From: Halomonas socia
GTDB lineage: Bacteria > Pseudomonadota > Gammaproteobacteria > Pseudomonadales > Halomonadaceae
Direction: 5' to 3'
Length of the DNA stretch: 64,000 bases
Assembly (NCBI RefSeq): GCF_010977575.1
Contig: NZ_CP048812.1
Location: 2,976,001-3,040,000 of the forward strand
Shown here: in pieces, positions 1-8,793 of the stretch
How the letters are laid out: each line of letters begins with the position of its first letter
How positions within the stretch are numbered: the stretch's first letter is position 1
The notes under the pieces: generated by a model
What the model was told of the DNA's origin: nothing
Databases searched by the model: none
Seen by the model: only the letters and a program-made list of their open reading frames with translations
Translations under genes and position numbers: made by a program

Positions 1-38
1 CTGCGTCGCCGGACACAGACTCTTAGATGAGGATGATC

Positions 39-1337
39 ATGCCCCACGACGCTACATTGGAACGATTGCTGTCCTTTCTGCAAGCATCTCCGACGCCTTG
101 GCACGCCACGGCCAGTATGGTGCGGCGTCTGGAGCGTGCCGGCTACCGTCGCCTGGAGGAGACGCAGGCCTGGCAGCTCAGCCCTGGAGAGCGGGTCTAC
201 GTGACGCGCAACGACTCCTCGATCATCGCCCTGCAACTGCCCGGCGAGCCGCTCAGTGCGCTGCGCATGATTGGCGCCCATACCGACAGCCCGGGGCTAC
301 GCCTCAAGCCCAATGCGGCGCTGCATCAGCAAGGCTGGCTGCAGCTCGGGGTGGAAGTCTACGGCGGGGCGCTGCTGGCGCCGTGGTTTGACCGCGACCT
401 GGGGCTCGCTGGCCGCGTTCACGTGCGCCGCGAGGACGGGCGCCTGCAGGGCATGCTGCTCAACGTCGAGCGGCCGGTGGCGATCATCCCCAGCCTGGCG
501 ATTCACCTCGACCGCGAGGCCAACAACGGCCGTGCCATCAATCCCCAGACCCAGATGGCACCGGTGCTGCTGCAGGGGGGCGAGGAGCAGGGGCTGGAGG
601 CGCTGCTGGGGCGCTGGCTCTACGAGCAGCACGGCCTGGAGAAGGCCGAGGTGCTGGACTTCGAGCTGGCGCTCTACGATACCCAGCCGCCGGCGCGGGT
701 CGGGGTCAACGGCGAGCTGATCGCCAGTGCCCGCCTTGACAACCTGCTGTCGTGTTTCATCGGGCTTGAAGCGCTGCTCGACGCGGATGGCCGGCAGGGC
801 GCGGTGCTGGTGGCCAATGACCATGAGGAAGTGGGCAGCGCCAGCGCCTGCGGTGCCCAGGGCCCGTTCCTGGCCGATGTGCTGCGCCGGGTCTGCGAAC
901 AGCTTGGCACGCCGGGGGAAGAGCCGTTCGTTCGGCTGATTCAATCGTCAAGGATGATCTCCTGTGACAACGCCCATGCGCTGCATCCCAACTTCGCCGA
1001 CAAGCACGACGCCGCCCACGGCCCGGCGATCAACAGCGGGCCGGTGATCAAGGTCAATGCCAACCAGCGCTATGCCACCAACAGCGCCACCGCGGCCATG
1101 TTCCGCGAGCTGTGCCGCGAGGCTGGGGTGCCGGTGCAGACCTTCGTGACCCGCGCCGACATGGGCTGCGGCAGTACCATCGGGCCGATCACCGCCACCG
1201 AACTCGGTGTGCCGACGCTGGATGTGGGTGTCGCCCAGTGGGGTATGCACTCGATCCGCGAGACCGCCGGCAGCCGCGATGTCGCACATATGATCCGTGC
1301 CCTCAAGGCCTTCCTCAACCGCCCCACGCTGAGCTGA
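39..1337 (+). CDS. apeB: M18 family aminopeptidase (aspartyl aminopeptidase-like)
   Basis: Cytosolic zinc exopeptidase of the M18 family, which removes N-terminal (often acidic) residues from peptides. About 432 residues, the usual family size. Metal and catalytic motifs are visible in order: GAHTDSPG near residue 81, ARLDNL near 235, the glutamate pair in [18 protein letters not shown] near 380, and a C-terminal GMHSIRE. Three in-frame ATGs lie at 27, 33 and 39. I chose 39 because GAGG at 29-32 is then correctly spaced, whereas ATG 27 has no visible ribosome site. The gene stands alone and converges on the LysR gene. The family is clear; exact substrate preference is not. Confidence 0.9.
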   Translation: MPHDATLERLLSFLQASPTPWHATASMVRRLERAGYRRLEETQAWQLSPGERVYVTRNDSSIIALQLPGEPLSALRMIGAHTDSPGLRLKPNAALHQQGWLQLGVEVYGGALLAPWFDRDLGLAGRVHVRREDGRLQGMLLNVERPVAIIPSLAIHLDREANNGRAINPQTQMAPVLLQGGEEQGLEALLGRWLYEQHGLEKAEVLDFELALYDTQPPARVGVNGELIASARLDNLLSCFIGLEALLDADGRQGAVLVANDHEEVGSASACGAQGPFLADVLRRVCEQLGTPGEEPFVRLIQSSRMISCDNAHALHPNFADKHDAAHGPAINSGPVIKVNANQRYATNSATAAMFRELCREAGVPVQTFVTRADMGCGSTIGPITATELGVPTLDVGVAQWGMHSIRETAGSRDVAHMIRALKAFLNRPTLS

Positions 1338-1351
1338 GTTGGCGTGGCCGC

Positions 1352-2260
1352 TCAGGCCAGTGGCAGCGCCCGCCACGGGCCGCGCGCCTGCAGGCGCTCG
1401 CGCAGCAGCGCGGCGAGAGCCTCGACCGCCGGGCGCGAGGCCGCGTCGATATGACGTGCCATATGCAGACGTGCCTGGCATGGCTTGAGCGCTGGCAGGC
1501 CCTCCTCGGCGCCCAGCTCACGCATCGCCGGGGTGAGCCGCTCGCGGTCGATGACGCTGATCGCCAGGCCCGCCTCGACTGCCGTCTCCACTGCATGAAT
1601 GCTGGTGCTGGTAAATACTGCGTGCCAGGCGGTGCCGGCGGCTTCGAGTGACTCCACGGCCAGCTCGCGATAGGGGCAATCCACTTCGTGCAGGGCCAGC
1701 GGCACGCTGGGGCGCTGGGTGAGATCTCCCGCTCGTGGGCCGGCCCACACCGGCGAGGTTTGCCAGAGCGCCTCGCCATCGGGCAGGCGGTGGGGGCGAT
1801 CGAGCACCACCGCCAGCGCCAGCTGCGAGCGCGAGAGCTGGCGTGCCAGCTCGCCGCTGGTGGCGGTGACCGCTTCCAATAGTACGTCAGGGTGGTGGGC
1901 AGTGAACTCCGGCAATACCCCGGTGAGCAGCTCGCGGGCGTAGTCTTCGGGCAGGCCGAGCCTCACCTTGCCCGCCAGGCGACGTCCGGTGAAGCGCGAC
2001 AGCATGGCGTCGTGCAGGCGCAGTAGTTCCCGCGACTCCTGGAGCAGCGCTTCGCCGGTGGCGGTGGGAGTCACGCCGCGCGGCCCGCGCTCGAGCAGCC
2101 GTGCCCCCAGCGCTTGCTCCAGGCGCTTGATCTGCATGCTGATGGCACCCAGGGTGCGGTGGCGCTGCTCGGCGGCGGCCGCCAGCGAGCCGAGCCTGGC
2201 CGCGGCGTGGAAGCTGCGCAGCAGTTCGAGGTCCAGCGTGGCTGCAGAGGCTTCAGTCAT
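1352..2260 (-). CDS. LysR-family transcriptional regulator
   Basis: DNA-binding regulator of 302 residues, typical for LysR. The N-terminal winged helix-turn-helix covers about residues 7-65, and a substrate-binding-like effector domain follows. The upstream open frame (to 2581) has no LysR similarity and crosses the divergent exporter gene, so I start at the ATG at 2260, just before the conserved helix-turn-helix. It is transcribed divergently from the EamA exporter at 2349, the usual layout for a LysR protein that controls its neighbour. That regulatory link is inference. The effector is unknown. Confidence 0.85.
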   Translation of the reverse strand: MTEASAATLDLELLRSFHAAARLGSLAAAAEQRHRTLGAISMQIKRLEQALGARLLERGPRGVTPTATGEALLQESRELLRLHDAMLSRFTGRRLAGKVRLGLPEDYARELLTGVLPEFTAHHPDVLLEAVTATSGELARQLSRSQLALAVVLDRPHRLPDGEALWQTSPVWAGPRAGDLTQRPSVPLALHEVDCPYRELAVESLEAAGTAWHAVFTSTSIHAVETAVEAGLAISVIDRERLTPAMRELGAEEGLPALKPCQARLHMARHIDAASRPAVEALAALLRERLQARGPWRALPLA

Positions 2261-2348
2261 GTTGAAGGCTTCATCAATATGATTTCGATTTATTAAAGCT
2301 GTGGCGCGGCGCAGGATCAAGGCCCATTCACTGAGAGAGGCCCTGCAT

Positions 2349-3272
2349 ATGCCCCCCGCGCTGATTACCCTGGCCTGCGTCATCGGCTTCGTGGTGTGCT
2401 GGAGTTCCGGCTTCGTCGGCGGCCGGCTGGCGATGGGCGCATCGATGCCGATCCTGGCGCTGTTCGCCTGGCGCTTCCTGTTCGCCAGTCTGATCACCGG
2501 GCTCTTCTGGTGCTGTACCCGGCGCCAGCAGCTGCCGCTCACGGCGCTGCTGGCCGAGGCTGGTATCGGCGCGCTGACCATGGGCGGCTATCTGCTGGGG
2601 GTGATCCTGGCCCTGCAGTTTGGTGTCAGCACCGGGCTGACGGCACTGGTGGCGGCGCTGCAGCCGCTGCTGGCCGCGGCGCTGGCCGGTCGCTGGCTGG
2701 GGGAGCGCCTCGGTGCCCAGGGCTGGGCGGGGATGCTGCTGGCCACGCTGGGGGTCGGCATCTGTGTCGTCGACGATCTGGGCAGCGCTCAGGCGGCGCC
2801 GGCCTGGGCCTATGCCTTGCCGCTTCTCTCGGTGGTCTCGGTGACCCTGGGCAGCCTGCTCAGCGTGGGGCGGCTGACGGCGCTGCCGATGGCGGCGACG
2901 CTGACGGTGCAGCTGTGGGCGGCCACCTTGATCTTCACTCTGGCCGCGCTGATCGCCGCCCAGGGGCGGCTGGCGCTGCCGGTGCTGGACGGCATTACCC
3001 TGAGTGCCATCGCCTGGCTGATCGTGCTCTCGAGCCTGGGCGGCTACGGCTGTTTCGTGGCCTGCCTGCGGCGCCTGGGGGTGACCCAGACCTCGACGCT
3101 GGTCTACCTGACACCGCCGGTCACCCTGGTGTGGGCGGCGCTGATGTTCGGCGAGCTTCCGGGCCGCCACGGCCTGCTGGGTATGCTGGTCGCCCTGCTG
3201 GGGGTGGTGATCGCACTGCGCCGCCTGAGTCCAACGCATACGAAAACCCCCGCTGCCGGAGCAGCGGGGTAA
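2349..3272 (+). CDS. EamA/DMT-superfamily inner-membrane transporter
   Basis: About 307 residues of almost continuous hydrophobic helices, consistent with ten membrane segments in two EamA repeats. The family exports amino acids, metabolites or drugs. An in-frame start at 2301 exists, but ATG 2349 is preceded by GAGAGG at 2335-2340 with good spacing and begins directly with the first membrane helix, so it is preferred. It is divergent from the LysR gene at 1352-2260, a probable regulator. The stop lies next to a hairpin that appears to serve the tRNA on the opposite strand. Substrate cannot be assigned. Confidence 0.85.
   Translation: MPPALITLACVIGFVVCWSSGFVGGRLAMGASMPILALFAWRFLFASLITGLFWCCTRRQQLPLTALLAEAGIGALTMGGYLLGVILALQFGVSTGLTALVAALQPLLAAALAGRWLGERLGAQGWAGMLLATLGVGICVVDDLGSAQAAPAWAYALPLLSVVSVTLGSLLSVGRLTALPMAATLTVQLWAATLIFTLAALIAAQGRLALPVLDGITLSAIAWLIVLSSLGGYGCFVACLRRLGVTQTSTLVYLTPPVTLVWAALMFGELPGRHGLLGMLVALLGVVIALRRLSPTHTKTPAAGAAG
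3246..3269 (-). terminator. Rho-independent terminator of the tRNA-Met unit
   Basis: Perfect 9-bp stem (CCCCGCTGC pairing with GCAGCGGGG) around a CGGA tetraloop. Read on the minus strand, the stem is followed by GTTTTCG, so it terminates leftward transcription coming from the tRNA. It overlaps the last codons of the plus-strand exporter gene. Confidence 0.7.
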
Positions 3273-3280
3273 TCGATTCG

Positions 3281-3357
3281 TGGTGGCTACGCCCTGATTC
3301 GAACAGGGGACCCCATCATTATGAGTGATGTGCTCTAACCAGCTGAGCTACGTAGCC
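3281..3357 (-). tRNA. tRNA-Met (CAT anticodon, elongator type)
   Basis: The 77-nt cloverleaf can be folded by eye. The acceptor stem GGCTACG pairs with CGTAGCC and is followed by an encoded CCA. The anticodon stem CATCA/TGATG carries loop CTCATAA with anticodon CAT (plus-strand ATG at 3321-3323), and there is a GTTCGAATC T-loop. The sequence closely resembles the E. coli elongator tRNA-Met, not the initiator, which lacks a paired first acceptor position. It has its own promoter and terminator. Confidence 0.95.
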
Positions 3358-3368
3358 AACGGGGGCGA

Positions 3369-3397
3369 ATTATACGGGTAAGGGCATGATCCGTCAA
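3369..3397 (-). promoter_or_regulatory. Consensus sigma-70 promoter for tRNA-Met
   Basis: On the minus strand, TTGACG (3392-3397) and TATAAT (3369-3374) are separated by exactly 17 bases. This is near-perfect consensus, about 12 bases before the tRNA 5' end. It lies immediately after the ychF stop, so the tRNA is independently transcribed. Confidence 0.85.
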
Positions 3398-3409
3398 CCT
3401 TTTTCTTGC

Positions 3410-4501
3410 TTATACATTGAACCGGAAGTGGATCACGTCGCCATCCTTGACCATGTACTCCTTGCCCTCCAGGCGCCACTTGCCGGCATCCTTGGCGCCC
3501 TGTTCGCCGCCCAGGCCGATATAGTCGTCATAGCCGATCACCTCGGCGCGGATGAAGCCTTTCTGGAAGTCGGTGTGAATCACGCCCGCCGCCTCGGGGG
3601 CGGTGGCGCCAACCTTGACCGTCCAGGCGCGCACTTCCTTGACCCCTGCGGTGAAGTAGGTCTGCAGGTCGAGCAGCGCATAGCCGGCGCGGATCACTCG
3701 GTCGAGGCCGGGCTCGTCCATGCCCATCTCGTCAAGGAACATGCTGCGCTCTTCGTCATCCAGCTCGGCGATCTCGGCCTCGATCTGGTTGCACACCGGT
3801 ACCACGACCGCGCCTTCCTCGGTGGCGATCTCGCGCACCACGTCGAGGTAGGGGTTGGCCTCGAAGCCGTCCTCGTTGACGTTGGCGATATACATGGTCG
3901 GCTTGAGGGTCAAGAAGCCAAAGCTCTTGAGCTGCTGCTTGTCGTCCTCCTCCAGGCCGAAGCTCCTCAGTGGCAGGCCCTCGACGAGGTGCGGCTGGAT
4001 GCGCTCGAGGATCGCCTTGGTGGCGATGGCCTCCTTGTCGCCGCCCTTGGCCACGCGCACCAGGCGCTGGATGGCGCGCTCGACGCTGTCCAGGTCGGCC
4101 AGCGCAAGCTCGAGGTTGATGGTCTCGATATCGGCGCGCGGGTCGACTTCGTTGGCGACATGGATGACGTTGTCGTTGTCGAAGCAGCGCACCACGTGGG
4201 CGATGGCCTGGGTCTCGCGGATATTGGCCAGGAACTTGTTGCCCAGCCCCTCGCCCTTGGAGGCACCGGCCACCAGGCCGGCGATGTCGACGAACTCCAT
4301 GGTAGTAGGCAGCACCTTCTGCGGTTTGACGATCGCCGCCAGCTTGTCGAGGCGCGGGTCGGGCATCGGCACGATGCCGACGTTGGGCTCGATGGTGCAG
4401 AACGGGAAGTTCTCGGCGTCGATGCCGGACTTGGTCAGTGCATTGAAGAGGGTGGACTTGCCGACGTTGGGCAGGCCGACGATACCGCAGTTGAAACCCA
4501 T
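3410..4501 (-). CDS. ychF: Redox-responsive Obg-like ATPase YchF
   Basis: 363-residue member of the universally conserved YchF/OLA1 family, an Obg-type P-loop protein that prefers ATP and binds ribosomes. Visible features are the P-loop GLPNVGKS at residues 9-16, the atypical G4-position motif NVNE that replaces NKxD and gives ATP preference, and a C-terminal TGS domain ending in [12 protein letters not shown]. Length and both termini match the family. AGGACG precedes the ATG. It follows pth on the same strand, as in pseudomonads. Confidence 0.97.
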   Translation of the reverse strand: MGFNCGIVGLPNVGKSTLFNALTKSGIDAENFPFCTIEPNVGIVPMPDPRLDKLAAIVKPQKVLPTTMEFVDIAGLVAGASKGEGLGNKFLANIRETQAIAHVVRCFDNDNVIHVANEVDPRADIETINLELALADLDSVERAIQRLVRVAKGGDKEAIATKAILERIQPHLVEGLPLRSFGLEEDDKQQLKSFGFLTLKPTMYIANVNEDGFEANPYLDVVREIATEEGAVVVPVCNQIEAEIAELDDEERSMFLDEMGMDEPGLDRVIRAGYALLDLQTYFTAGVKEVRAWTVKVGATAPEAAGVIHTDFQKGFIRAEVIGYDDYIGLGGEQGAKDAGKWRLEGKEYMVKDGDVIHFRFNV

Positions 4502-4554
4502 TGGAGCGTCCTGAAAGGTGTTGGAAAGTAACGATTGGTCGCTATTCTATCGCT

Positions 4555-4582
4555 GCTACGAGCTACGAGCTACGAGCTACGA
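4555..4582. repeat. Tandem heptamer GCTACGA x4
   Basis: Four perfect head-to-tail copies of GCTACGA lie in the 110-bp gap between pth and ychF. They are followed by shorter repeats of GAAGCCC around 4596-4610. Noncoding on both strands. Confidence 0.9.
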
Positions 4583-4612
4583 GCGTTGCTTACTTAGCCC
4601 GAAGCCCGAAGC

Positions 4613-5197
4613 TTAAGGCTTGAAGCTGTGCAGCCGGTTCATGGCCCGGGCCCAGTCGCCGCTGATGGCGTCGGGCAGGGTGGCTTCGATCTCGCCGAGG
4701 GCGGCGTCGATGGCGCTGCGCTCGGCCTTGCCGGGGCGCCCCAGCACATAGTTGACCACCTGGCCGGCTTCGCCGGGGTGGCCGATGCCGATGCGCAGGC
4801 GATGGAACGACTTGTCGTTGCCCAGTGCGCTGACGATGTCGCGCAGGCCGTTATGGCCGCCGTGGCCGCCGCCGCTCTTGTAGCGCGCGGTGCCGGGGGC
4901 GATGTCGAGTTCGTCGTGGGCGACCAGCAGTTCGTCCGGGGCGATCTTGAAGAACTGGCACAGCGCGGCCACGGCACCGCCGCTGCGGTTCATGAAGGTC
5001 TGCGGGTTGAGCAGGTGCAGCTCCTGGCCGGCCAGCACAACCTTGGCATAGTGGCCGAGGAACTTGCGCTCGGCACGTAGCGGCGTGTGGTGGTCCTTGG
5101 CGAGTGCCTCGACCAGCCAGGCGCCGGCGTTATGGCGCGTCTCCGTGTACTTGTCGCCGGGATTGCCGAGCCCGATGAGCGCCTTGACCTGAGGCAT
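4613..5197 (-). CDS. pth: Peptidyl-tRNA hydrolase
   Basis: Releases peptides from peptidyl-tRNA that has dropped off ribosomes. 194 residues, identical in length to the E. coli enzyme. Motifs: GLGNPG at 9-14, catalytic histidine H22 in TRHNAG, NPQTFMN, and GGGHGGHNGL. The open frame extends to 5227, but the ATG at 5197 has AGGAGG nine bases upstream and matches the family N-terminus. It lies between rplY and ychF on the same strand, with a strong terminator-like hairpin 30 bases before its start. Confidence 0.97.
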   Translation of the reverse strand: MPQVKALIGLGNPGDKYTETRHNAGAWLVEALAKDHHTPLRAERKFLGHYAKVVLAGQELHLLNPQTFMNRSGGAVAALCQFFKIAPDELLVAHDELDIAPGTARYKSGGGHGGHNGLRDIVSALGNDKSFHRLRIGIGHPGEAGQVVNYVLGRPGKAERSAIDAALGEIEATLPDAISGDWARAMNRLHSFKP

Positions 5198-5225
5198 GTC
5201 GCGGATCCTCCTTGAGAGTGCAGGC

Positions 5226-5254
5226 AAAAAAAATCAAGCGCCGTAGCGCTTGAT
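5226..5254 (-). terminator. Rho-independent terminator between rplY and pth
   Basis: Perfect 9-bp stem ATCAAGCGC/GCGCTTGAT with a four-base loop. On the minus strand it is followed by eight T residues (plus-strand A-run 5226-5233), the strongest intrinsic terminator in the window. It sits after rplY and only 30 bases before the pth start, so pth must rely on read-through or on a promoter inside this gap. Confidence 0.85.
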
Positions 5255-5265
5255 CGTACCTCAGA

Positions 5266-5307
5266 GGGGCACTCCTGCGTATAAAGTACCGCGCGCAAGA
5301 GTGCCCC
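5266..5307. repeat. 9-bp inverted repeat between rplY and pth
   Basis: GGGGCACTC (5266-5274) and GAGTGCCCC (5299-5307) form perfect arms around a 24-base loop. It precedes the T-tailed terminator on the minus-strand transcript of rplY. The role is unknown; it may be a transcript-stabilising stem or a regulatory structure. Confidence 0.7.
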
Positions 5308-5320
5308 GGACGTGGCCCGA

Positions 5321-5992
5321 TTACTCGGACTTGTCCTCGCCTTCGGCGCCGTCGCTCTTGCTCTCGGGCGCTTCCGGTGCTTCCGGCGCGTCATCGTCTT
5401 CCTCGACGCGCACCTTGGACTTGGTGACGCTGAGGATGGCGTTGTCGTGATCTTCACCGTGAGTCAGCGCGACCAGGGTCACGCCGGCCGGCACCTTCAG
5501 ATCGGACAGGTGCAGGGTAGTGCCCAGCTCGATATTGGTGATATCGATCTCCAGGTACTCCGGCAGGTCCTTCGGCAGGCAGCTGATTTCCACTTCGTTG
5601 GCGAGCACGTGGAGCTCGCCGTCATGGTCCTTGATCGCCGCACACTTGTCGTCGCCCACCACGTGCAGCGGCACGTTGAGGGTGATCTCGTGGGTGGCGT
5701 CAACGCGCATGAAGTCGGCGTGGGTCACCAGCGGCTTGTAGGGGTGGCGCTGAAGATCACGCACCACGACCTGCTGCGGCTTGCCTGCGACCTCGATGGT
5801 GATCAGCGAGGAGAAGAACGCTTCGTCCTCGATCGCCTTGTAGAAGGAGGTCTTGTCCACCGCGATGGACTCAGGTGCGGCTTCACCACCGTAGATGATG
5901 GCCGGCACCTGTTGGTTCGCACGACGCAGGCGGCGGCTCGCACCTTTCCCCAGGTCGTTGCGAACGCTGGCAGTAAGAGTGAAATCTGACAT
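5321..5992 (-). CDS. rplY: 50S ribosomal protein bL25, long (Ctc/TL5) form
   Basis: Binds 5S rRNA in the large ribosomal subunit. 223 residues: an N-terminal L25 domain (about 5-95) plus the C-terminal beta domain of the Ctc/TL5 type, and an acidic tail rich in Asp, Glu, Ala and Ser. E. coli has only the short 94-residue form. ATG 5992 is preceded by GAGG at nine bases. The upstream in-frame ATG at 6007 lacks a ribosome site. Sits between prs and pth as in Pseudomonas. Confidence 0.95.
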   Translation of the reverse strand: MSDFTLTASVRNDLGKGASRRLRRANQQVPAIIYGGEAAPESIAVDKTSFYKAIEDEAFFSSLITIEVAGKPQQVVVRDLQRHPYKPLVTHADFMRVDATHEITLNVPLHVVGDDKCAAIKDHDGELHVLANEVEISCLPKDLPEYLEIDITNIELGTTLHLSDLKVPAGVTLVALTHGEDHDNAILSVTKSKVRVEEDDDAPEAPEAPESKSDGAEGEDKSE

Positions 5993-6107
5993 TGGGTATA
6001 ACCTCATGGTTAATCAAGAGAACGCCATCGCCCGCGACCAAACGAATGGCGCCCTCGGAGCCCGGCCAGTGCCGGGCACGTATCCGCGCGCTGTACCGTG
6101 ACGGCTG

Positions 6108-7049
6108 TCAGTGGAACATCGCGCTGACGGATTCTTCGTTGCTGACCCGGCGGATCGCCTCGGCGATCAGCCCGGCCACCGACAGCTGGCGAATCTTGCC
6201 GCTGCGGCGGGCGGTTTCGGACAGCGGGATGGTATCGGCGACCACCACCTCGTCGAGCACCGAGCCCATGATGTTGTCCACCGCCGGGCCCGACAGGATC
6301 GGGTGAGTGGCGTAGGCCACCACGCGGCGAGCGCCGTGCTGCTTGAGCGCTTCGCCGGCCTTGCACAGGGTACCGGCGGTATCGATCATGTCGTCCACCA
6401 CTACGCAGGTGCGGTCCTGGATTTCGCCGATGATGTGCATCACCTGGGCCTGGTTGGCCTGGGGGCGACGCTTGTCGATGATGGCGAGATCGGCATTCAG
6501 CTGCTTGGCGATGGCCCGGGCGCGGACCACGCCGCCAACGTCCGGAGAGACCACCACCAGGTCGTCGTAATTCTGGCGCTCGATGTCGTCGAGCAGGATC
6601 GGTGAACCGTAGACGTTGTCTACTGGTACGTCGAAGAAGCCCTGAATCTGGTCGGCGTGCAGGTCCATGGTCATGACCCGGTCGACACCGGCCTTGACCA
6701 TCATGTCGGCGACTACCTTGGCCGAGATCGGTACCCGGGCGGAGCGCACCCGACGATCCTGGCGAGCGTAGCCGAAATAGGGCACGACGGCGGTAATTCG
6801 CGCCGCCGAGGCGCGCCGCAGTGCATCGACCATCAGGATCAGTTCCATCAGGTTGTCATTGGTCGGCGCGCAGGTGGACTGCAGGATGAAGACATCCTTG
6901 CCGCGCACGTTCTCGTTGATCTCGACCGCGATTTCACCATCGCTGAACTGGCCGACCGTCGCATGGCCGAGGCGGTTATCGAGTCCTTCGGCAATCTTGC
7001 GGGCGAGTTCGGGATTGGCGTTCCCGGCGAAAACCATCAGTTTTGACAC
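6108..7049 (-). CDS. prs: Ribose-phosphate pyrophosphokinase (PRPP synthetase)
   Basis: Makes PRPP from ribose 5-phosphate and ATP for nucleotide, histidine and tryptophan synthesis. 313 residues, class I length. Conserved elements are the FSDGE motif, the flexible catalytic loop [10 protein letters not shown], and the PRPP-binding loop DDMIDTAGT. The start codon is GTG (7049-7047), preceded by AAGGTGG. The N-terminus [16 protein letters not shown] matches gammaproteobacterial orthologues. A GC-rich hairpin without a T-run (6060-6077) lies between it and rplY. Confidence 0.97.
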   Translation of the reverse strand: MSKLMVFAGNANPELARKIAEGLDNRLGHATVGQFSDGEIAVEINENVRGKDVFILQSTCAPTNDNLMELILMVDALRRASAARITAVVPYFGYARQDRRVRSARVPISAKVVADMMVKAGVDRVMTMDLHADQIQGFFDVPVDNVYGSPILLDDIERQNYDDLVVVSPDVGGVVRARAIAKQLNADLAIIDKRRPQANQAQVMHIIGEIQDRTCVVVDDMIDTAGTLCKAGEALKQHGARRVVAYATHPILSGPAVDNIMGSVLDEVVVADTIPLSETARRSGKIRQLSVAGLIAEAIRRVSNEESVSAMFH

Positions 7050-7116
7050 GCGCAGCCACCTTTTGGGAGTCTTGGGTCTCGTTCAGGGATGCACAGGGCC
7101 TGGGAGGATGGGGGGA

Positions 7117-7191
7117 TGGCTGGGGTACCAGGACTCGAACCTGGGAATGCCGATACCAAAAACCGGTGCCTTACCACTTGGCTATACCCCA
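7117..7191 (-). tRNA. tRNA-Gln (TTG anticodon)
   Basis: 75-nt cloverleaf with encoded CCA. The acceptor TGGGGTA pairs with TACCCCA. The anticodon arm CCGGT/ATCGG, with one G-T wobble, holds loop TTTTGGT with anticodon TTG. A GTTCGAGTC T-loop is present. It lies between ispE and prs on the same strand, a position also seen in pseudomonads. Confidence 0.95.
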
Positions 7192-7266
7192 GTAACCTAA
7201 CCGCTCACTCCCCGCGGCATGCATCTACATGACGCCTGGCCAACAGAAGGCGGGCGTGCTGTTTGC

Positions 7267-8121
7267 CTATCCCAGCGCCGCATGAAGGGGAGAAACGTTA
7301 TGACCACGGGCCTTGAAGGCCTGCCAGTCATGGCTTATCCGCTGCAAAATGCTATCGGCTTGCGTTTCGCTCGTCAATCTAGCGAAGAGGCAGGCGCCGG
7401 TGCCGGTCAGCATGGTCGGTGCCTGGCCAGCCAGCCAGTCGATGGCGCCGGCGACCTCAGGATAAAGCATGCGCACCGTGGTTTCGCAGTCATTGCGCCA
7501 CGTTGCCGCCCCCTGCAGTGCGCGCGCCATACTAATGGGGGGGGTGTTGCGTGTCAATTGCGGGGCCTGGAACACTGCCGGGGTCGAGACCTCTACGCCG
7601 GGGTGAATCACCACGAACCAGGGGGTGTCCAACTCGACCGGGGTGAGTCGCTCGCCGATGCCCTCGGCCCAGGCCGCGCGGCCGCGCACGAACACCGGCA
7701 CATCGGCACCCAAGGCCAGGCCCAGTTCGGCCAGGCGCTCTTCGCCGAGATCGAGTCCCCACAGGCGGTCGAGTGCCAGCAGGGTGGTGGCGGCATCCGA
7801 GCTGCCGCCACCCAGGCCACCGCCCAGCGGCAGGCGCTTGTCGAGGTGGATGTCGGCGCCCAGCCCGCAGCCGCTTTTGGCCTGCAGCAGGCGCGCGGCG
7901 CGCAGGATCAGGTTGTCGCCGGCAGCCACGCCGGGCAGTGCCGGGCTGAGGTGGAGCTCGCCATCCTCGCGGCGACGGAAGCGCAGTTCATCGCCGTAGT
8001 CGAGGAACTGGAACAGCGTCTGCAGCTCATGGTAGCCGTCGGTGCGCCGCCCGGTGATGTGCAACATGCGGTTGAGCTTGGCCGGTGCCGGCAGTACCAG
8101 CTCGCGGGTCTCACTCACCAC
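7267..8121 (-). CDS. ispE: 4-diphosphocytidyl-2-C-methyl-D-erythritol kinase
   Basis: ATP-dependent GHMP kinase of the non-mevalonate isoprenoid pathway. 284 residues, normal length. The N-terminal PAPAKLNRML and the glycine-rich ATP loop LPLGGGLGGGSSDAA are diagnostic, and a C-terminal LTGTGACLFA motif is present. The start overlaps the end of lolB by 11 bases, indicating translational coupling in a TPR gene-lolB-ispE operon. Confidence 0.96.
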   Translation of the reverse strand: MVSETRELVLPAPAKLNRMLHITGRRTDGYHELQTLFQFLDYGDELRFRRREDGELHLSPALPGVAAGDNLILRAARLLQAKSGCGLGADIHLDKRLPLGGGLGGGSSDAATTLLALDRLWGLDLGEERLAELGLALGADVPVFVRGRAAWAEGIGERLTPVELDTPWFVVIHPGVEVSTPAVFQAPQLTRNTPPISMARALQGAATWRNDCETTVRMLYPEVAGAIDWLAGQAPTMLTGTGACLFARLTSETQADSILQRISHDWQAFKARGHNVSPLHAALG

Positions 8122-8731
8122 TCTCCTCCAGCCGCCACTCGTTGACCACCAGGGTCACGCGAATCTCGTCGAAGGTCATGAACAGGCGCCGCGGCAGCCA
8201 CAGCGACTCGACCTCTGTCCAGTCGCGGTATTCGATCTCCCAGCCATCCTGGCGCAGCAGCTCGGGAAAGCCCTGATCGTCGTGGTCGAGGTCGTGGCGG
8301 CTGTCGGGATCGGGCAGGCCGCGTACCCAGTGGTCGAGGGCCGAGACCGGCAGTGCCCAGCCGAGCTGCTCTTCCATCAGCGCCTCGGGGCTCTCGGCCT
8401 CGAAGCGGCCCTGGTTGGTGGCCAGGCTGACCCGCCCATCGCGGCCTTCAAGAATGCTGCTGCCGGCGCCGAACGGGCCGCTCAGCAGCAGGCGGTAGTA
8501 GTGGGGGCGCTGCAGCCAGTCGAGGTTGGCGGTAGTCGAGTCGCCGGGCGCGCGGATGCCGACCCGGCCGGCCAGCCGCCAGCGTTCCAGCGCCTCCACG
8601 GCGCGGCGCTGCTCGCCCCACTCGCCGCGCTCGGCGAGGGCAGCGGGGTCCGGGGCGCGCGTGGCGCAGCCGGCCATGATCAGCAGCGCGAGGAGCAACG
8701 CCAGTGACGTCACTGTCTTGGTGGAGTTCAT
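8111..8731 (-). CDS. lolB: Outer-membrane lipoprotein receptor LolB
   Basis: Accepts lipoproteins from periplasmic LolA and inserts them in the outer membrane. 206 residues with a lipoprotein signal peptide ending in IMAG-C22, followed by a mature beta-barrel-like domain. The position between the TPR lipoprotein and ispE is the conserved lolB locus. The residue after the lipidated cysteine is Ala, not Asp, consistent with outer-membrane sorting. Confidence 0.93.
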   Translation of the reverse strand: MNSTKTVTSLALLLALLIMAGCATRAPDPAALAERGEWGEQRRAVEALERWRLAGRVGIRAPGDSTTANLDWLQRPHYYRLLLSGPFGAGSSILEGRDGRVSLATNQGRFEAESPEALMEEQLGWALPVSALDHWVRGLPDPDSRHDLDHDDQGFPELLRQDGWEIEYRDWTEVESLWLPRRLFMTFDEIRVTLVVNEWRLEESGE

Positions 8732-8793
8732 AAGGGCACTCTTCCCTGTGGTCGATCGGCAATCTTGATGGTGGAAACGTCAGTTGGCCCCGC

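Noticed and set aside
3386-4531. 381-residue plus-strand frame over ychF
   Set aside because: Shadow of ychF, whose minus-strand product has all family motifs; it also crosses the tRNA-Met promoter region.
6060-6077. GC-rich hairpin GCCCGGC-CAGT-GCCGGGC as terminator of prs
   Set aside because: No T-run follows on either strand, so intrinsic termination is not supported.
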